64,000 nucleotides of DNA from Candidatus Rifleibacteriota bacterium (GCA_029560455.1 JAKQKW010000114.1:1-64000); one strand, 5' to 3'. Positions 49,389 through 58,085 are shown, counted from the stretch's first letter. Numbers and translations are program-made. The notes: generated from the letters alone by a model not told the origin.

Positions 49389-50288
49389 CTATTCAGGTTT
49401 TTTCTTGAAATTAAGGATTGTGTTTCGGCTGTTGTCGAGCACGTAGATTTCTTCTGCGGATTTGGCAATCACACCGGTCGGGTAAAGGAAACTGCCTGGC
49501 TGATTACCGAAGTCGCCAATTTTTGAGATGAATTTTCCGGTGGCAGAAAGGATTACAACAGGCACTTCACCAAGGTCGAGCACATAAAGATTGCCATCTT
49601 TGTCGATGTGCATTCCGGATGGACCTTTCATTTCTTCGTATTCGCCCTTATCTTTGAATTCAGCGACAAAGTGCCCTTCCATGTTCATTTTTACGATACG
49701 TTTGCCACCAAAATCAGATACGAAGATATGGTTGTCGCTTATAAGTATTGAAGTTGGAAAAACAAGGGCAGCTTTACCGGAGCCACCGATGGTTGCAAGA
49801 TAATTCCCGTTAGCGTCGTATTTGTAAATCTCCGGGATTTTCGACATGATGACGTAGGCGTCGCCCCCGCGGTCGATTGCGACATCCATCGGGTATTTCA
49901 TTTTGCTGGTAACTTTCAGGTTTGGGGTTCCGTTTGAGTCAAATCTCACAATTTTGTTGCCGCGTTGATCGCACGCCCAGATGTCACCGGTAAGAAAGTT
50001 TACGCCTATGCCCGCAAGGCTCTGCATTTTGTAGCCTTCGCGGCCTGATTCACCCGCGGCCATGACTGAATTGCCATCAGTTGTAAGAATCTGAATTCTT
50101 GTGTTGCCGGCATCGGCAATAACCAGATTGCCTTCCTTGGTTATATCGAGGTCAGTTGCGCTCAAAAACTCGCCGCGGTTAGACCCGGATTTGCCAAATT
50201 CCTTGTCATATTGGAATTTGTTCGGGACACAACCTGTGGCAAACGCCACAACTGTCAGAAATAATAATGCTGTTTTCTTGTTAAACAT
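49389..50288 (-). CDS. NHL-repeat lipoprotein
   Basis: A 299-residue lipoprotein: signal with lipobox ATGC (Cys20), then six NHL repeats making one propeller (FLSATDLDITKEGNLVIADA, MQSLAGIGVNFLTGDIWACD, MKYPMDVAIDRGGDAYVIMS and so on). It is the first gene of the long minus-strand operon, and a second NHL protein lies three genes further. It is divergent from the pilin gene at 50384, with only 95 nt between the two starts, so the two promoters are back to back. The ligand is unknown. Confidence 0.82.
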   Translation of the reverse strand: MFNKKTALLFLTVVAFATGCVPNKFQYDKEFGKSGSNRGEFLSATDLDITKEGNLVIADAGNTRIQILTTDGNSVMAAGESGREGYKMQSLAGIGVNFLTGDIWACDQRGNKIVRFDSNGTPNLKVTSKMKYPMDVAIDRGGDAYVIMSKIPEIYKYDANGNYLATIGGSGKAALVFPTSILISDNHIFVSDFGGKRIVKMNMEGHFVAEFKDKGEYEEMKGPSGMHIDKDGNLYVLDLGEVPVVILSATGKFISKIGDFGNQPGSFLYPTGVIAKSAEEIYVLDNSRNTILNFKKKPE

Positions 50289-50346
50289 AGAAACCCCAAA
50301 GTATCCTTGTTTGTAACTTTCAGTATAATAATCGAAAAAGAAATGT

Positions 50347-50375
50347 TTTGCAAAATATTTCTCAGATGGTATAAT
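50347..50375 (+). promoter_or_regulatory. Promoter of the stand-alone pilin gene, predicting a leaderless mRNA
   Basis: TTTGCA (50347-50352) and a perfect TATAAT (50370-50375) are 17 nt apart. Only 8 nt separate the -10 box from the ATG at 50384, so transcription would start within about three bases of the start codon. No ribosome binding site is visible and an in-frame TAG lies directly before the ATG. Confidence 0.55.
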
Positions 50376-50383
50376 CCTAGTAG

Positions 50384-50749
50384 ATGATTATAAAAAAGAA
50401 AACTAAAGGGTTTACGTTGATCGAGCTGATGATTGTAATCGCTATCATCGGTATTCTTGCAGCGATTGCGCTTCCGCATTTTCGCAGAGTTCGCGACCGG
50501 GCCAGAGAGAGCAAGTGTTTTGAGTACTCTTCTCTTCTGAGCAGAACCGCTGAGCTTTATAACATCGAAAAGCGTCAGTATCCGGAGAGCGTTGCCGACC
50601 TTGCTCCATTTCTCGGCAACTCGCGACTTCCGGTATGCCCTTCTCTAGGCAAATACGAATGGGTCAAAGGAACCGAAGAAGGCCTTCCCAATGGCAAAAA
50701 GGTTCTTTGTACCGTTCATGGCTGTGCAAGCGCTACCTGGGGTGGCTGA
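50384..50749 (+). CDS. Type IV pilin-like protein
   Basis: A 121-residue class III prepilin: leader MIIKKKTKG, then FTLIELMIVIAIIGILAAIALPHF with Glu at +5, so PilD-type cleavage and N-methylation are expected. The small C-domain has PVCPSLGKYEWV and KVLCTVHG, a Cys pair probably forming a disulfide, shared with the internal pilin of the giant protein and with the minor-pilin-like protein at 31575. At this size it may be a pseudopilin of a type II secretion or competence system rather than the main fibre subunit. No assembly genes lie in the window. It is monocistronic. Confidence 0.9.
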   Translation: MIIKKKTKGFTLIELMIVIAIIGILAAIALPHFRRVRDRARESKCFEYSSLLSRTAELYNIEKRQYPESVADLAPFLGNSRLPVCPSLGKYEWVKGTEEGLPNGKKVLCTVHGCASATWGG

Positions 50750-50770
50750 AAAGAAAAATTCGTTAAACAA

Positions 50771-50813
50771 AAAACGAGCGGTGGGCCAGATCTGGCTTCA
50801 CAGCTCGTTTTGT
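50771..50813. terminator. Bidirectional terminator between pilin and GerMN genes
   Basis: AAAACGAGC (50771-50779) pairs with GCTCGTTTT (50803-50811), with an inner GTG...CAC pairing extending the hairpin. T-rich sequence follows on both strands (TTTTGTTTT and, in reverse, TTTTTTGTTT). The genes on both sides converge here. Confidence 0.8.
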
Positions 50814-50823
50814 TTTATTCAGA

Positions 50824-51471
50824 TCAGTTCTGAATGAGGCTTTCGAGCCTGGTAAGAGGAACTGAAAGATCGATGTGCCCCTCATCACTAGCAGGTTCAC
50901 TGCCATTGATGAGAAATTTTACTTTTGCTTTCTGGTCGAGTTCGGTGAGCGAATTGACAAGTGAATAGATTGCCAGAGTCTGCTCTGCTGCTCCAAGTTT
51001 GTTTAGAGCTGTGAATTCACGGCTCAGGTCGACGATGAAGGTTCCGGCGTCGAAAAAGATTCCGCGTAAGCCGGTGCCTTTGGGGAAAAGTTGATAGAGA
51101 CTACCGGTAATTGGTCCTTCAAGAAGCGTTTCGACTATCTGTCTGGCCTGAGCAATGAGCATGGTGCGCTTTCTGACCCGGCGAAGTTCGGAGGCCAGCA
51201 TGTCTGATCCCTTCATTCCAAAGAATATGCGCAGGTCCTGTGCTTCTTCCTGAGGTATGAACTCGTTGGCCGCGGCCATGTCATCACTTATTGCCGAGAC
51301 ACCAGTATTTGCTGTTGCTGCAGTCGAGGTTTCCTTGTCAGAAGTCAGTTCAGGGAGGATCTTTCTGACGAAAAGAAAATACCCCGAAAGAATAAGTCCG
51401 ATGATTATCAGACCCATCAAAACAAAGAGAATACGTTCCTGATTATGACGCGAAGGCTTTTTTACAGCCAT
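50824..51471 (-). CDS. GerMN-domain membrane-anchored protein
   Basis: A 215-residue protein with a single N-terminal transmembrane helix (ILFVLMGLIIIGLILSGYFLFV), a linker, and a GerMN domain at about 75-210 (DLRIFFGMKGSDMLASELR, IVETLLEGPITGSLYQLFPKG, GTFIVDLSREFT, YSLVNSLTELDQKAKVKFLING). GerMN occurs in sporulation protein GerM and in envelope proteins of non-sporeformers, where it is thought to bind peptidoglycan or act with amidases. Here it follows an AMIN-type amidase by 21 nt, which supports a cell wall role. No spore genes are nearby. Confidence 0.82.
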   Translation of the reverse strand: MAVKKPSRHNQERILFVLMGLIIIGLILSGYFLFVRKILPELTSDKETSTAATANTGVSAISDDMAAANEFIPQEEAQDLRIFFGMKGSDMLASELRRVRKRTMLIAQARQIVETLLEGPITGSLYQLFPKGTGLRGIFFDAGTFIVDLSREFTALNKLGAAEQTLAIYSLVNSLTELDQKAKVKFLINGSEPASDEGHIDLSVPLTRLESLIQN

Positions 51472-51492
51472 TTTAATACTTTCTCCTGTTCT

Positions 51493-53130
51493 TTACTGCT
51501 TGATTACGATACCGTTGAAGAAATCAACGACGGCGTTAGCGATAGAATTTGCAAGCGCCTGACGGTATTTGTCGCTGATCAGATTTTTGCCTTCGGTTTT
51601 TTCTGAAAGCATGCCCACTTCGACCATTACTGCCGGGTTCATTATGAACTTGAGCGGGAGCATCGGCATGGCTTTGACTCCACGACTTTCAACCCGCATG
51701 TGCTGAACCATTCGTTCATTAACTTTTCTGGCGAGAAAAAGTGCCAGATCAAATCTGGTGTTGCGTGCCCATTCAGTGAAAGCGGCATCTGGTGCGGCTC
51801 CCTGTGCGTTTGAATTAACGTGATAGCCGGCTGGACTGAAATAATAACAGGCAATGCCGGCTTTTGAAGGATCATTTGCGCCACCGGTATGGATCGAAAT
51901 GTAAAGATCGCCACCATTGCGGTTTGCAAAGCTGACCCGCTGAGAGTGAGGCATTTCAATGTCTGAGGTCCGCGTTAGAACCGCTTTGAAGCCAAATGTT
52001 TCAAGGCGGTTCTTCAGATGCTGGGCTACGAGCAGATTGATTTCTTTTTCTTCTGGTCTGCCGTCTGTGACAAATCCGCTGTCAGAGCCTCCGTGGCCCG
52101 GATCGATAACGATAGTTCGGCCAGAAAATGATTGATCCAAGAGTTTTGCTGCTTCAACCTCGATATTGATTTCCGGGGCAACTTCAACTTTGGGCGGCTC
52201 CGGAGCTTTAACACTAGCAGTTGCGGCAGTCGCCGGTGGCGGTTGGACAGTTGGCGTTGCAATCTGGGCGGTGGCAGTTGCAACCTGCAGCAGAGCAGCC
52301 GGAGTCGGAAGACTTACAATCATGCGAAAAGGCGATGTCACAGTTTCGATAGTGGGTGCCTTTTCCTTTTGCGGCAGAGAAAAATTCAGGACCAGCCCTT
52401 TTCGGTCTGCTCCACTGTTAATATCAAGACGGGTTACATCACGACCTGCCGGATTGGTTCTTTTAGTTGGTATGAGGTTTCGGCAACCAACGATAGTCAG
52501 ACGGAAAACGCCATCTTTAAATTCTGTGCGGTAGGTGATTGGCGATGTGAATTCGAGAACAACACGGGTATGATCCTCTCTTACGCTGTGGCGAAGGGCG
52601 AGCAATACCGCTTCAGTTGACTCTTCAACCGAGATTGCCGGAGGTTCATTCTGTGTAATTTTGGGGGCCTGGGGCTCAGGCCTTGCAGGGGGCTGGGCCG
52701 GGGTCTGTGCAATTGGAACCATTCCCGGGGGTGCCTGAGGCGGTGGTGGAGGAACCTGTGGTTGCGGAGGCAGAATCTTCGGTGGCGTTACCGGCAGAGC
52801 CGAGGTTGCTCCCTGAAAAAATCTTGCCAGGGCTGCAGCCGGAACCATAATCTGGCCATCCTGAATTCTTGGTGGTGCCGGAATTTTGACTTCTTTTTCG
52901 TCGACAATCGCTGTGGTGTCGTCGAGTTTGAGTTTAACTGACTTGAGGCCTTTTCTCATGACGAGAATTTTTTGAATCGGGAACCATTGATGGGCAATAC
53001 CCTGTGATTCAGCGAAGCTTCTTGCGTTAATGTAACCATCCTGAGCGTCAGTCGGGGCTGAGGTCAGCAGCATGGCTACCAGCACTCCAGAGAGTAAATT
53101 CTGGCATTTGCGGTTCAAAAATCTAAACAT
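51493..53130 (-). CDS. N-acetylmuramoyl-L-alanine amidase (Amidase_3) with AMIN domain
   Basis: A 545-residue exported amidase that cuts the amide bond between MurNAc and the stem peptide. Signal peptide (LLSGVLVAMLLTSAPTDAQ), a copper-amine-oxidase-N-like region (about 30-110), a long Pro/Gln-rich linker, an AMIN domain (about 175-280), a second linker rich in Ala/Pro, and the zinc-dependent Amidase_3 domain with IDPGHGGSDSG (His), EEKEINLLVA (Glu) and LYISIHTGGAND (His). Start: ATG at 53130, overlapping the SmpB stop as TGATG. A TTG one codon earlier is possible. Its partner GerMN gene is downstream. Confidence 0.9.
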   Translation of the reverse strand: MFRFLNRKCQNLLSGVLVAMLLTSAPTDAQDGYINARSFAESQGIAHQWFPIQKILVMRKGLKSVKLKLDDTTAIVDEKEVKIPAPPRIQDGQIMVPAAALARFFQGATSALPVTPPKILPPQPQVPPPPPQAPPGMVPIAQTPAQPPARPEPQAPKITQNEPPAISVEESTEAVLLALRHSVREDHTRVVLEFTSPITYRTEFKDGVFRLTIVGCRNLIPTKRTNPAGRDVTRLDINSGADRKGLVLNFSLPQKEKAPTIETVTSPFRMIVSLPTPAALLQVATATAQIATPTVQPPPATAATASVKAPEPPKVEVAPEINIEVEAAKLLDQSFSGRTIVIDPGHGGSDSGFVTDGRPEEKEINLLVAQHLKNRLETFGFKAVLTRTSDIEMPHSQRVSFANRNGGDLYISIHTGGANDPSKAGIACYYFSPAGYHVNSNAQGAAPDAAFTEWARNTRFDLALFLARKVNERMVQHMRVESRGVKAMPMLPLKFIMNPAVMVEVGMLSEKTEGKNLISDKYRQALANSIANAVVDFFNGIVIKQ

Positions 53131-53606
53131 CAATAGCGCCCTCCGAGTTCTCTTTCCATATCGCGCCTTGCGTCGTTTTTGGCGATAGTGTCACGTTTAT
53201 CATATTTGGCCTTGCCCTTGACCAGAGCAATTTCAACTTTTACTTTTCCGCTTTTAAAATAAATGCTCAGTGGCACTATTGTCATACCAGAGGTTCTAAC
53301 CTTGTAGCCCCATTTAATGATTTCCCTTTTATGGGCAAGCAGGCGGCGTTTTCTTTCGGGCTCATGGTCAAGACGGTTCGAAAAAGGGTTCGACCCGATG
53401 TGCATATCGTGCAGCCAGAACTGCCCGTCGACCTCTTCAACGTAAGAATCCTTAAGATTTACCTTGCCCTCGCGGCAGGGGCGGAGCTCAGAGCCGACTA
53501 GCGCAATGCCGGTTTCGAGCTTTTCGAGAATGAAATAATCGTGATGGGCTTTGCGATTGGCCGCGATTATTTTTATGCCATCACCGGAATGTTTTTTTGA
53601 ATTCAA
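53130..53606 (-). CDS. smpB: SsrA-binding protein SmpB
   Basis: SmpB binds tmRNA and brings it to stalled ribosomes in trans-translation. The 158-residue protein has the usual opening IIAANRKAHHDYFILEKLETGIALVGSE (in two parts), then VNLKDSYVEEVDGQFWLHDMHI and the basic C-terminal tail (KRDTIAKNDARRDMERELGG). Start: TTG at 53606, with AGGTGA 5 nt upstream. No ATG is available before the conserved core. It overlaps the end of the TPR gene by 26 nt. The ssrA gene itself is not seen in the window. Confidence 0.95.
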   Translation of the reverse strand: MNSKKHSGDGIKIIAANRKAHHDYFILEKLETGIALVGSELRPCREGKVNLKDSYVEEVDGQFWLHDMHIGSNPFSNRLDHEPERKRRLLAHKREIIKWGYKVRTSGMTIVPLSIYFKSGKVKVEIALVKGKAKYDKRDTIAKNDARRDMERELGGRY

Positions 53607-54666
53607 TCAGGTCACCTGCTTTCACGCCTGGGCCATATTCGCGTCTGATAAGGGCCCAGCTTGTGTTTTTATAAACTTTGGTTAACAGCAGATCTGCCGA
53701 AGGCCGGTCTGGCCCTCTGCCGATTACTTTGCCCGAATCAGGGTCTTTAAGTGGGTCGCCTGCTTTAAATGCTCTGAGATCGAGGCTGTATTCATCTGAC
53801 AGGTTTAGACCGTCATCGAGACCAAGGTTGATGATGACCTGTCCGTCAGCTCTTCTGATAATTTTTCCGGGAGCGGTTATCGAGTAATCCTGGCTGCTTG
53901 AAAAATTAACAGCAAGGGCGGCAAAAGCGGGTTCTCCGGCAAACCTCTGCTTCTGGTCGAGCATCAGCGGGGTTGCCACATATTTCATTTCGCATTGCAG
54001 CATTCTTTCGATACCCTCTTTGAAACTGGCAAATTCAACGTCTCTTTTGCTCAGCAGGTCGCGATAAAATTTGACGCTGGCCTGTTTTTCGCCTTTATCC
54101 CAGAGAATTCTTGCAAGCTGAAGAAGATAACGGTGGTTGCCCGGGTAAAGCTGAACCGCCAGCCTTATCTCAACTTCAGCTCCGTCCCAGTGCCCTTTGT
54201 CGAGAAGATTCAGGCCTCTTTCAAATGCTTCTCTTGCTTCTTTAGCTTTTTGTGAAACTCGAAGCATCTGAGAATAAGCCGGGTATTCGTTGTTTTCTAT
54301 TTTCAGCGCCGCCCGGCGGTCTTTTATGAGGGTGTTGAGACGTTCGACTTCTTCCCAGTGAAAAATTGCATCTTCAAGCCGACCTTGCTCGTGATAAAGC
54401 TTGCCGAGCCAGTAGTGGGCTTTGATGAGATTGGGTTCGTGACGCAGTGCTTCGATAAAACTATCTTCGGCATTATTGAAATGTCCCTGGCGATAGCTTC
54501 GATAACCGTTTTCGTAAGCCTGCATCGCCATATCATAGGGAGCGGTAATATCGCCAGACGGTATTCTGACGTCGCGAAGCGCGTCGGCAGAAAAAGCCGG
54601 CAACGGGGTTGTCAGAATTGCCAATAGCAGCAGGGCAGTCCGGCCAGAACAAGAAAAGGTCTGCAT
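53581..54666 (-). CDS. Exported TPR protein with a C-terminal beta domain
   Basis: A 361-residue protein with a signal peptide (TALLLLAILTTPLPAFSA), about four or five TPR-type repeats (residues 45-210; YRSYRQGHFNNAEDSFIEAL, IKAHYWLGKLYHEQGRLEDA) and a C-terminal beta-rich domain (about 250-361) with INLGLDDGLNLSDEYSLDL and GKVIGRG, resembling the FlgT-like/envelope domains that contain GRxxV loops. It is the first gene of the TPR-smpB-amidase-GerMN operon. The exact role is unknown. Confidence 0.78.
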   Translation of the reverse strand: MQTFSCSGRTALLLLAILTTPLPAFSADALRDVRIPSGDITAPYDMAMQAYENGYRSYRQGHFNNAEDSFIEALRHEPNLIKAHYWLGKLYHEQGRLEDAIFHWEEVERLNTLIKDRRAALKIENNEYPAYSQMLRVSQKAKEAREAFERGLNLLDKGHWDGAEVEIRLAVQLYPGNHRYLLQLARILWDKGEKQASVKFYRDLLSKRDVEFASFKEGIERMLQCEMKYVATPLMLDQKQRFAGEPAFAALAVNFSSSQDYSITAPGKIIRRADGQVIINLGLDDGLNLSDEYSLDLRAFKAGDPLKDPDSGKVIGRGPDRPSADLLLTKVYKNTSWALIRREYGPGVKAGDLIEFKKTFR

Positions 54667-54745
54667 GCGACAGATCTCCGTCTGATGAAAAGGTATACCA
54701 CCAAACCTATCGGCATTTTGGCCGGTCAGACTGAGAGCTAGTGAT

Positions 54746-55453
54746 TCAGTCTGCCGAAAGATACTTGAGCGGGTTGATAAAACGTCCGGCAGAAACCACT
54801 GAAAAGTGGAGATGCGGTCCGGTCGCTCGACCTGAAGATCCTACGGTGCCAAGAAGCTGACCAGGCTTTATCCGGTCACCCTTTTTACATTTGATTTTGT
54901 GCAGATGCCCGAAGTAAAGAATTTTGCCGGCCCTGGTCTTTATTTTGACCATCCGGCCCATTAGCCCTGCACGGCCAGCGCTGACGACAATGCCTTCTGC
55001 CGGGCTGGTAATACTGGTGCCCTGTCGGGCTTTGATGTCGATGCCGTTGTGAAAAGAATTTCGTCTGGTTACAGGATGGCGGCGCATGCCAAAACCTGAA
55101 GATATGGCACCCTTAACCGGCCAGTTGTACTTGGCGACTGAGTGCCTGCTGTCAACGCTGACAATTCTGAACGAGCGCCTGTCTTTCTGTTTCTCTTTAA
55201 GTGAACTGGCTTTTGGCAGCTGGCTGGGAACCATATTCCGGTAAACTCCTGTCTCAACAGAAGCTGACCCCAGAAATTTCTGGCACAGCTGGAAAACCCC
55301 GGGCCCGGTTTGCGGAATGAATGAAAAGTCGGCAGTGATTGAAATATCGCTGCTGCTCTGCACCGGAGTATTGAAATTGAGCATTATCAGACCGGTCAGA
55401 ATCAGCAAAAAGCGTACGTACGAAACCATGTTGCCTGTGTTCTGCTTAATCAT
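54746..55453 (-). CDS. M23-family (LytM) zinc peptidase
   Basis: A 235-residue secreted or membrane-anchored protein. A short N-terminal hydrophobic helix (VRFLLILTGLIMLNF) is followed by a linker and the LytM domain (about 115-232): GMRRHPVTRRNSFHNGIDI gives His and Asp, and GPHLHFSV the HxH pair, so all zinc ligands are present and it should cut peptide cross-links in the wall. GTVGSSGRATG is also typical. It starts 5 nt after the rho stop, an unusual pairing, and is the last gene of the FlgI-rho run. Confidence 0.88.
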   Translation of the reverse strand: MIKQNTGNMVSYVRFLLILTGLIMLNFNTPVQSSSDISITADFSFIPQTGPGVFQLCQKFLGSASVETGVYRNMVPSQLPKASSLKEKQKDRRSFRIVSVDSRHSVAKYNWPVKGAISSGFGMRRHPVTRRNSFHNGIDIKARQGTSITSPAEGIVVSAGRAGLMGRMVKIKTRAGKILYFGHLHKIKCKKGDRIKPGQLLGTVGSSGRATGPHLHFSVVSAGRFINPLKYLSAD

Positions 55454-55458
55454 CAGTT

Positions 55459-56748
55459 TCAGTCGTTGCTTTTTGCTGCAGAACCCTTGTAATTCGGGTT
55501 GATCAGACTGAGAAATTCGCGGTTGTCTTTTGTCTGTGAAATGCCTTTGACAAGCATTTCCACGATTTCCTGCGAACTCTTGTCTTCGAAGGCGCGGCGC
55601 AGAATGATGATCTTTTTGAGATCTTCGATATTCATCAGCAACTCTTCTTTGCGGGTTCCTGACATCTTGACATCGATGCAGGGGAAAATACGCTTGTTGA
55701 AAAGCTTGCGGTCAAGGTGCAGTTCCATGTTGCCGGTGCCCTTGAATTCTTCGAAGATAACTTCGTCCATTTTTGAGCCCGTATCGATAAGGGCTGTGGC
55801 AATAACGGTCAGGCTGCCACCATGCTCAATTTTGCGGGCAGCACCGAGAAATCTTTTGGGCTTGTGAAGTGCAAACGGGTTAACACCGCCAGAAAGGGTC
55901 TGGCCTGCTGATGGCATCGAGATGTTATAGGCTCTTGCCAGGCGGGTGATCGAATCGAGCAGGATCACCACGTCGCGACCGAGCTCGACGTGACGCTTGG
56001 CTTTTTCCAGGAGCAGTTCTGAAACCTTGATGTGATTGTTGATGTGTTCGTCGAAGGTTGAAGCCACGACTTCTGCATCGACCGAGCGGCGCATGTCGGT
56101 AACTTCTTCCGGGCGCTCATCGATGAGCAGAATCAGCATCAGAACTTCAGGATGGTTGGCGATGATCGCATTGGCCACCTGTTTGAGCAGTGTGGTTTTG
56201 CCGGCCTTGGGCGGCGCAACGATGAGACCTCGCTGGCCTTTGCCTATCGGGCACACAAGGTCGAAAACACGGGTTGAAACATCTTCTTCGCCGGTTTCAA
56301 GTCTGAATCTGTCGGTCGGAAAAACCGGAATGCCATCTTCGAAGCTTACGCGCTGGCGAAGTCTTTCGAGGCCAACACCATTGACCGCTTCAATGCGAAG
56401 AAGCGCATGGTAACTTTCGTCATCTTTGGGCAATCTTACCTGAGCGACGATGGTATCACCGCAGAGCAGGTTGTAGCGCTTGATCTGTGACGGTGAGACA
56501 TAAACGTCGTCGTCATTCTGAACATAACTGCGGGTTCTGATAAAACCATACCCCTCAGACATTACATCGAGCACGCCTTCTGAAAGAGTGAGCCCTTCGG
56601 CGGCCAGCTGCACTTTAAGGATCCCGCGGATGAGATCCTGCTTCTTCATTTTGTCGGCGCCTTCAATGTTCATAGCTTTGGCGACGGCCTTAAGATTTTT
56701 TATGGGCTCGTCACAAAGCTGCAGGTAAGTAAAGGTAGGATTTTCCAC
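55459..56748 (-). CDS. rho: Transcription termination factor Rho
   Basis: A 429-residue RNA-dependent ATPase helicase. An N-terminal helical domain (LKAVAKAMNIEGADKMKKQDLI) and cold-shock-like RNA-binding domain (VLDVMSEGYGFIRTRSY) precede the RecA-type core: Walker A in GLIVAPPKAGKTTLLKQVAN, Walker B in DVVILLDSITRLARAYN, and LSGGVNPFALHKPKRFLGAARK for the R- and Q-loop region. Start: GTG at 56748 (AGGAAA upstream). The neighbours are flagellar and wall genes. A Rho gene within such a group is not typical, but the spacing (49 nt after the FlgJ-like gene) fits one operon. Confidence 0.96.
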   Translation of the reverse strand: MENPTFTYLQLCDEPIKNLKAVAKAMNIEGADKMKKQDLIRGILKVQLAAEGLTLSEGVLDVMSEGYGFIRTRSYVQNDDDVYVSPSQIKRYNLLCGDTIVAQVRLPKDDESYHALLRIEAVNGVGLERLRQRVSFEDGIPVFPTDRFRLETGEEDVSTRVFDLVCPIGKGQRGLIVAPPKAGKTTLLKQVANAIIANHPEVLMLILLIDERPEEVTDMRRSVDAEVVASTFDEHINNHIKVSELLLEKAKRHVELGRDVVILLDSITRLARAYNISMPSAGQTLSGGVNPFALHKPKRFLGAARKIEHGGSLTVIATALIDTGSKMDEVIFEEFKGTGNMELHLDRKLFNKRIFPCIDVKMSGTRKEELLMNIEDLKKIIILRRAFEDKSSQEIVEMLVKGISQTKDNREFLSLINPNYKGSAAKSND

Positions 56749-56797
56749 AATTGCTTTCCTTTCGCGGGTTTACCGTGAAAATTCCGGAATTCCGGTT

Positions 56798-57106
56798 TTA
56801 TCGAGGTCTGGCCGGGGGCACAATGGCCTTCGAAAGCTGCATGAACAATACGTCGCCAATGCCGATCTGCATTGTCTTAGCTCTTTCTTCGTCGAGCATG
56901 TCAGAAAATATCTCTTCTGCCTGCCCACCGTGTACCAGACCCGTCTTTTTGACAGTTTTCTGCATTTCCTTCAGCATCTGATGCATGAAGATCGACTCAA
57001 AATCAGCACAGGCCTTTTTAAGTTTCTCGAGTTCCTTTTTTTTGGCTTCTGGAAGCTCTTTGGCACGTGCATTCTGGAGAGTCGGACTGACAAGAAAACT
57101 GCTCAT
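56798..57106 (-). CDS. FlgJ-type flagellar rod-binding domain protein
   Basis: A 102-residue protein equal to the N-terminal half of FlgJ: LKKACADFESIFMHQMLKEMQKTV is the rod-binding signature, and the rest (GGQAEEIFSDMLDEERAKTM) matches too. The muramidase half of enterobacterial FlgJ is absent, as in many other phyla, where a separate enzyme opens the wall. The M23 peptidase two genes on could take that part, as an inference. It follows the TPR gene by 3 nt. Confidence 0.85.
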   Translation of the reverse strand: MSSFLVSPTLQNARAKELPEAKKKELEKLKKACADFESIFMHQMLKEMQKTVKKTGLVHGGQAEEIFSDMLDEERAKTMQIGIGDVLFMQLSKAIVPPARPR

Positions 57107-57109
57107 TGT

Positions 57110-57958
57110 TTACAACCCCAGTTCATTTTTGATTTTTATGAATTTCTGGTTCTGCGGTTCAAGCTTGAGTGCCTTACCAATATTCTGACGCGCGTCTTCT
57201 TTCTGGCCACAATCGAATTGAGCTTCGGCAAGGGCACAGAAAGCGTCTGCATCGCTGTAAAGCATGCCGAAACTGTAATGATGATCTACTTCATCAGTGT
57301 CGAATTCGACCGCCTTTTCAAGATGTTCAACCGCCTTGTGGGCGTCGCCCATAAGAAAAAACGAACGGCCGATGTAATAGTGCCCCTCGGCAAAGCGATT
57401 CTTATGGCGTGCCAGTTCTGAATATCTGTTTATCACCATCTGAAAAAGCGGGTTTGCCTTGTTCATTTCGCCGCGACTCTGATAGGCACAGGCCAGTGAA
57501 AAAGACACCATAACGTCTTCGGGGTTGGATGCGAGGGCGTTATTAAGATTGGCGATGGCGTCTTCTACAGACCCGATGGCCAGGTAAACCCGGCCAATGT
57601 GACCAAGAATTTCGGTGTGAGAAGGCTTGAGCTGGTAGGCCTGATTGAGTTCGGACAGAGCGTTTTCATAGTCCCCGATCAGAGCGAGCGAACGCCCCAG
57701 ATCAAAATGTGAGTTCTGACTTTCAGGCTGAATGCGGATAGCCTGCTGGTAAGCATCGATGGCTTCTTTCAGTTGCCCTTTTTTAAGATAGTAATCACCA
57801 AGCTTGTTATAGGCCTGAAAAAAGTCGGCATCGATCTTAACCGCTTTTCTGGCTTCTTCAATCGCCTGATCATATTTGCCGGTCATGGCCAGGGAAATTG
57901 AACGCTCCAGATGCTGGTTGGCTAGATCCTTTTCTTCAATCGAAATTGGAGCAACCAT
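57110..57958 (-). CDS. TPR-repeat protein, cytoplasmic
   Basis: A 282-residue protein made almost wholly of about seven TPRs (YDQAIEEARKAVKIDADFFQ, AYNKLGDYYLKKGQLKEAID, NSHFDLGRSLALIGDYENAL, and so on). No signal peptide or membrane helix is seen, so it should act in the cytoplasm as an adaptor. It is placed between flgI and the flgJ-like gene, which suggests a flagellar assembly role. GAGGTT precedes the ATG. Confidence 0.82.
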   Translation of the reverse strand: MVAPISIEEKDLANQHLERSISLAMTGKYDQAIEEARKAVKIDADFFQAYNKLGDYYLKKGQLKEAIDAYQQAIRIQPESQNSHFDLGRSLALIGDYENALSELNQAYQLKPSHTEILGHIGRVYLAIGSVEDAIANLNNALASNPEDVMVSFSLACAYQSRGEMNKANPLFQMVINRYSELARHKNRFAEGHYYIGRSFFLMGDAHKAVEHLEKAVEFDTDEVDHHYSFGMLYSDADAFCALAEAQFDCGQKEDARQNIGKALKLEPQNQKFIKIKNELGL

Positions 57959-58085
57959 TCAGGTGGTAACCTCGTTGGGGATTTCTGATCTGCTGTGAAA
58001 TATTCAGAACGTTGCCGTAACTAATATCATACCCCGGGCAAAAATAGCAAGAAAAAGACAGATATTTTTTGTAAAAGTTCCCGAA

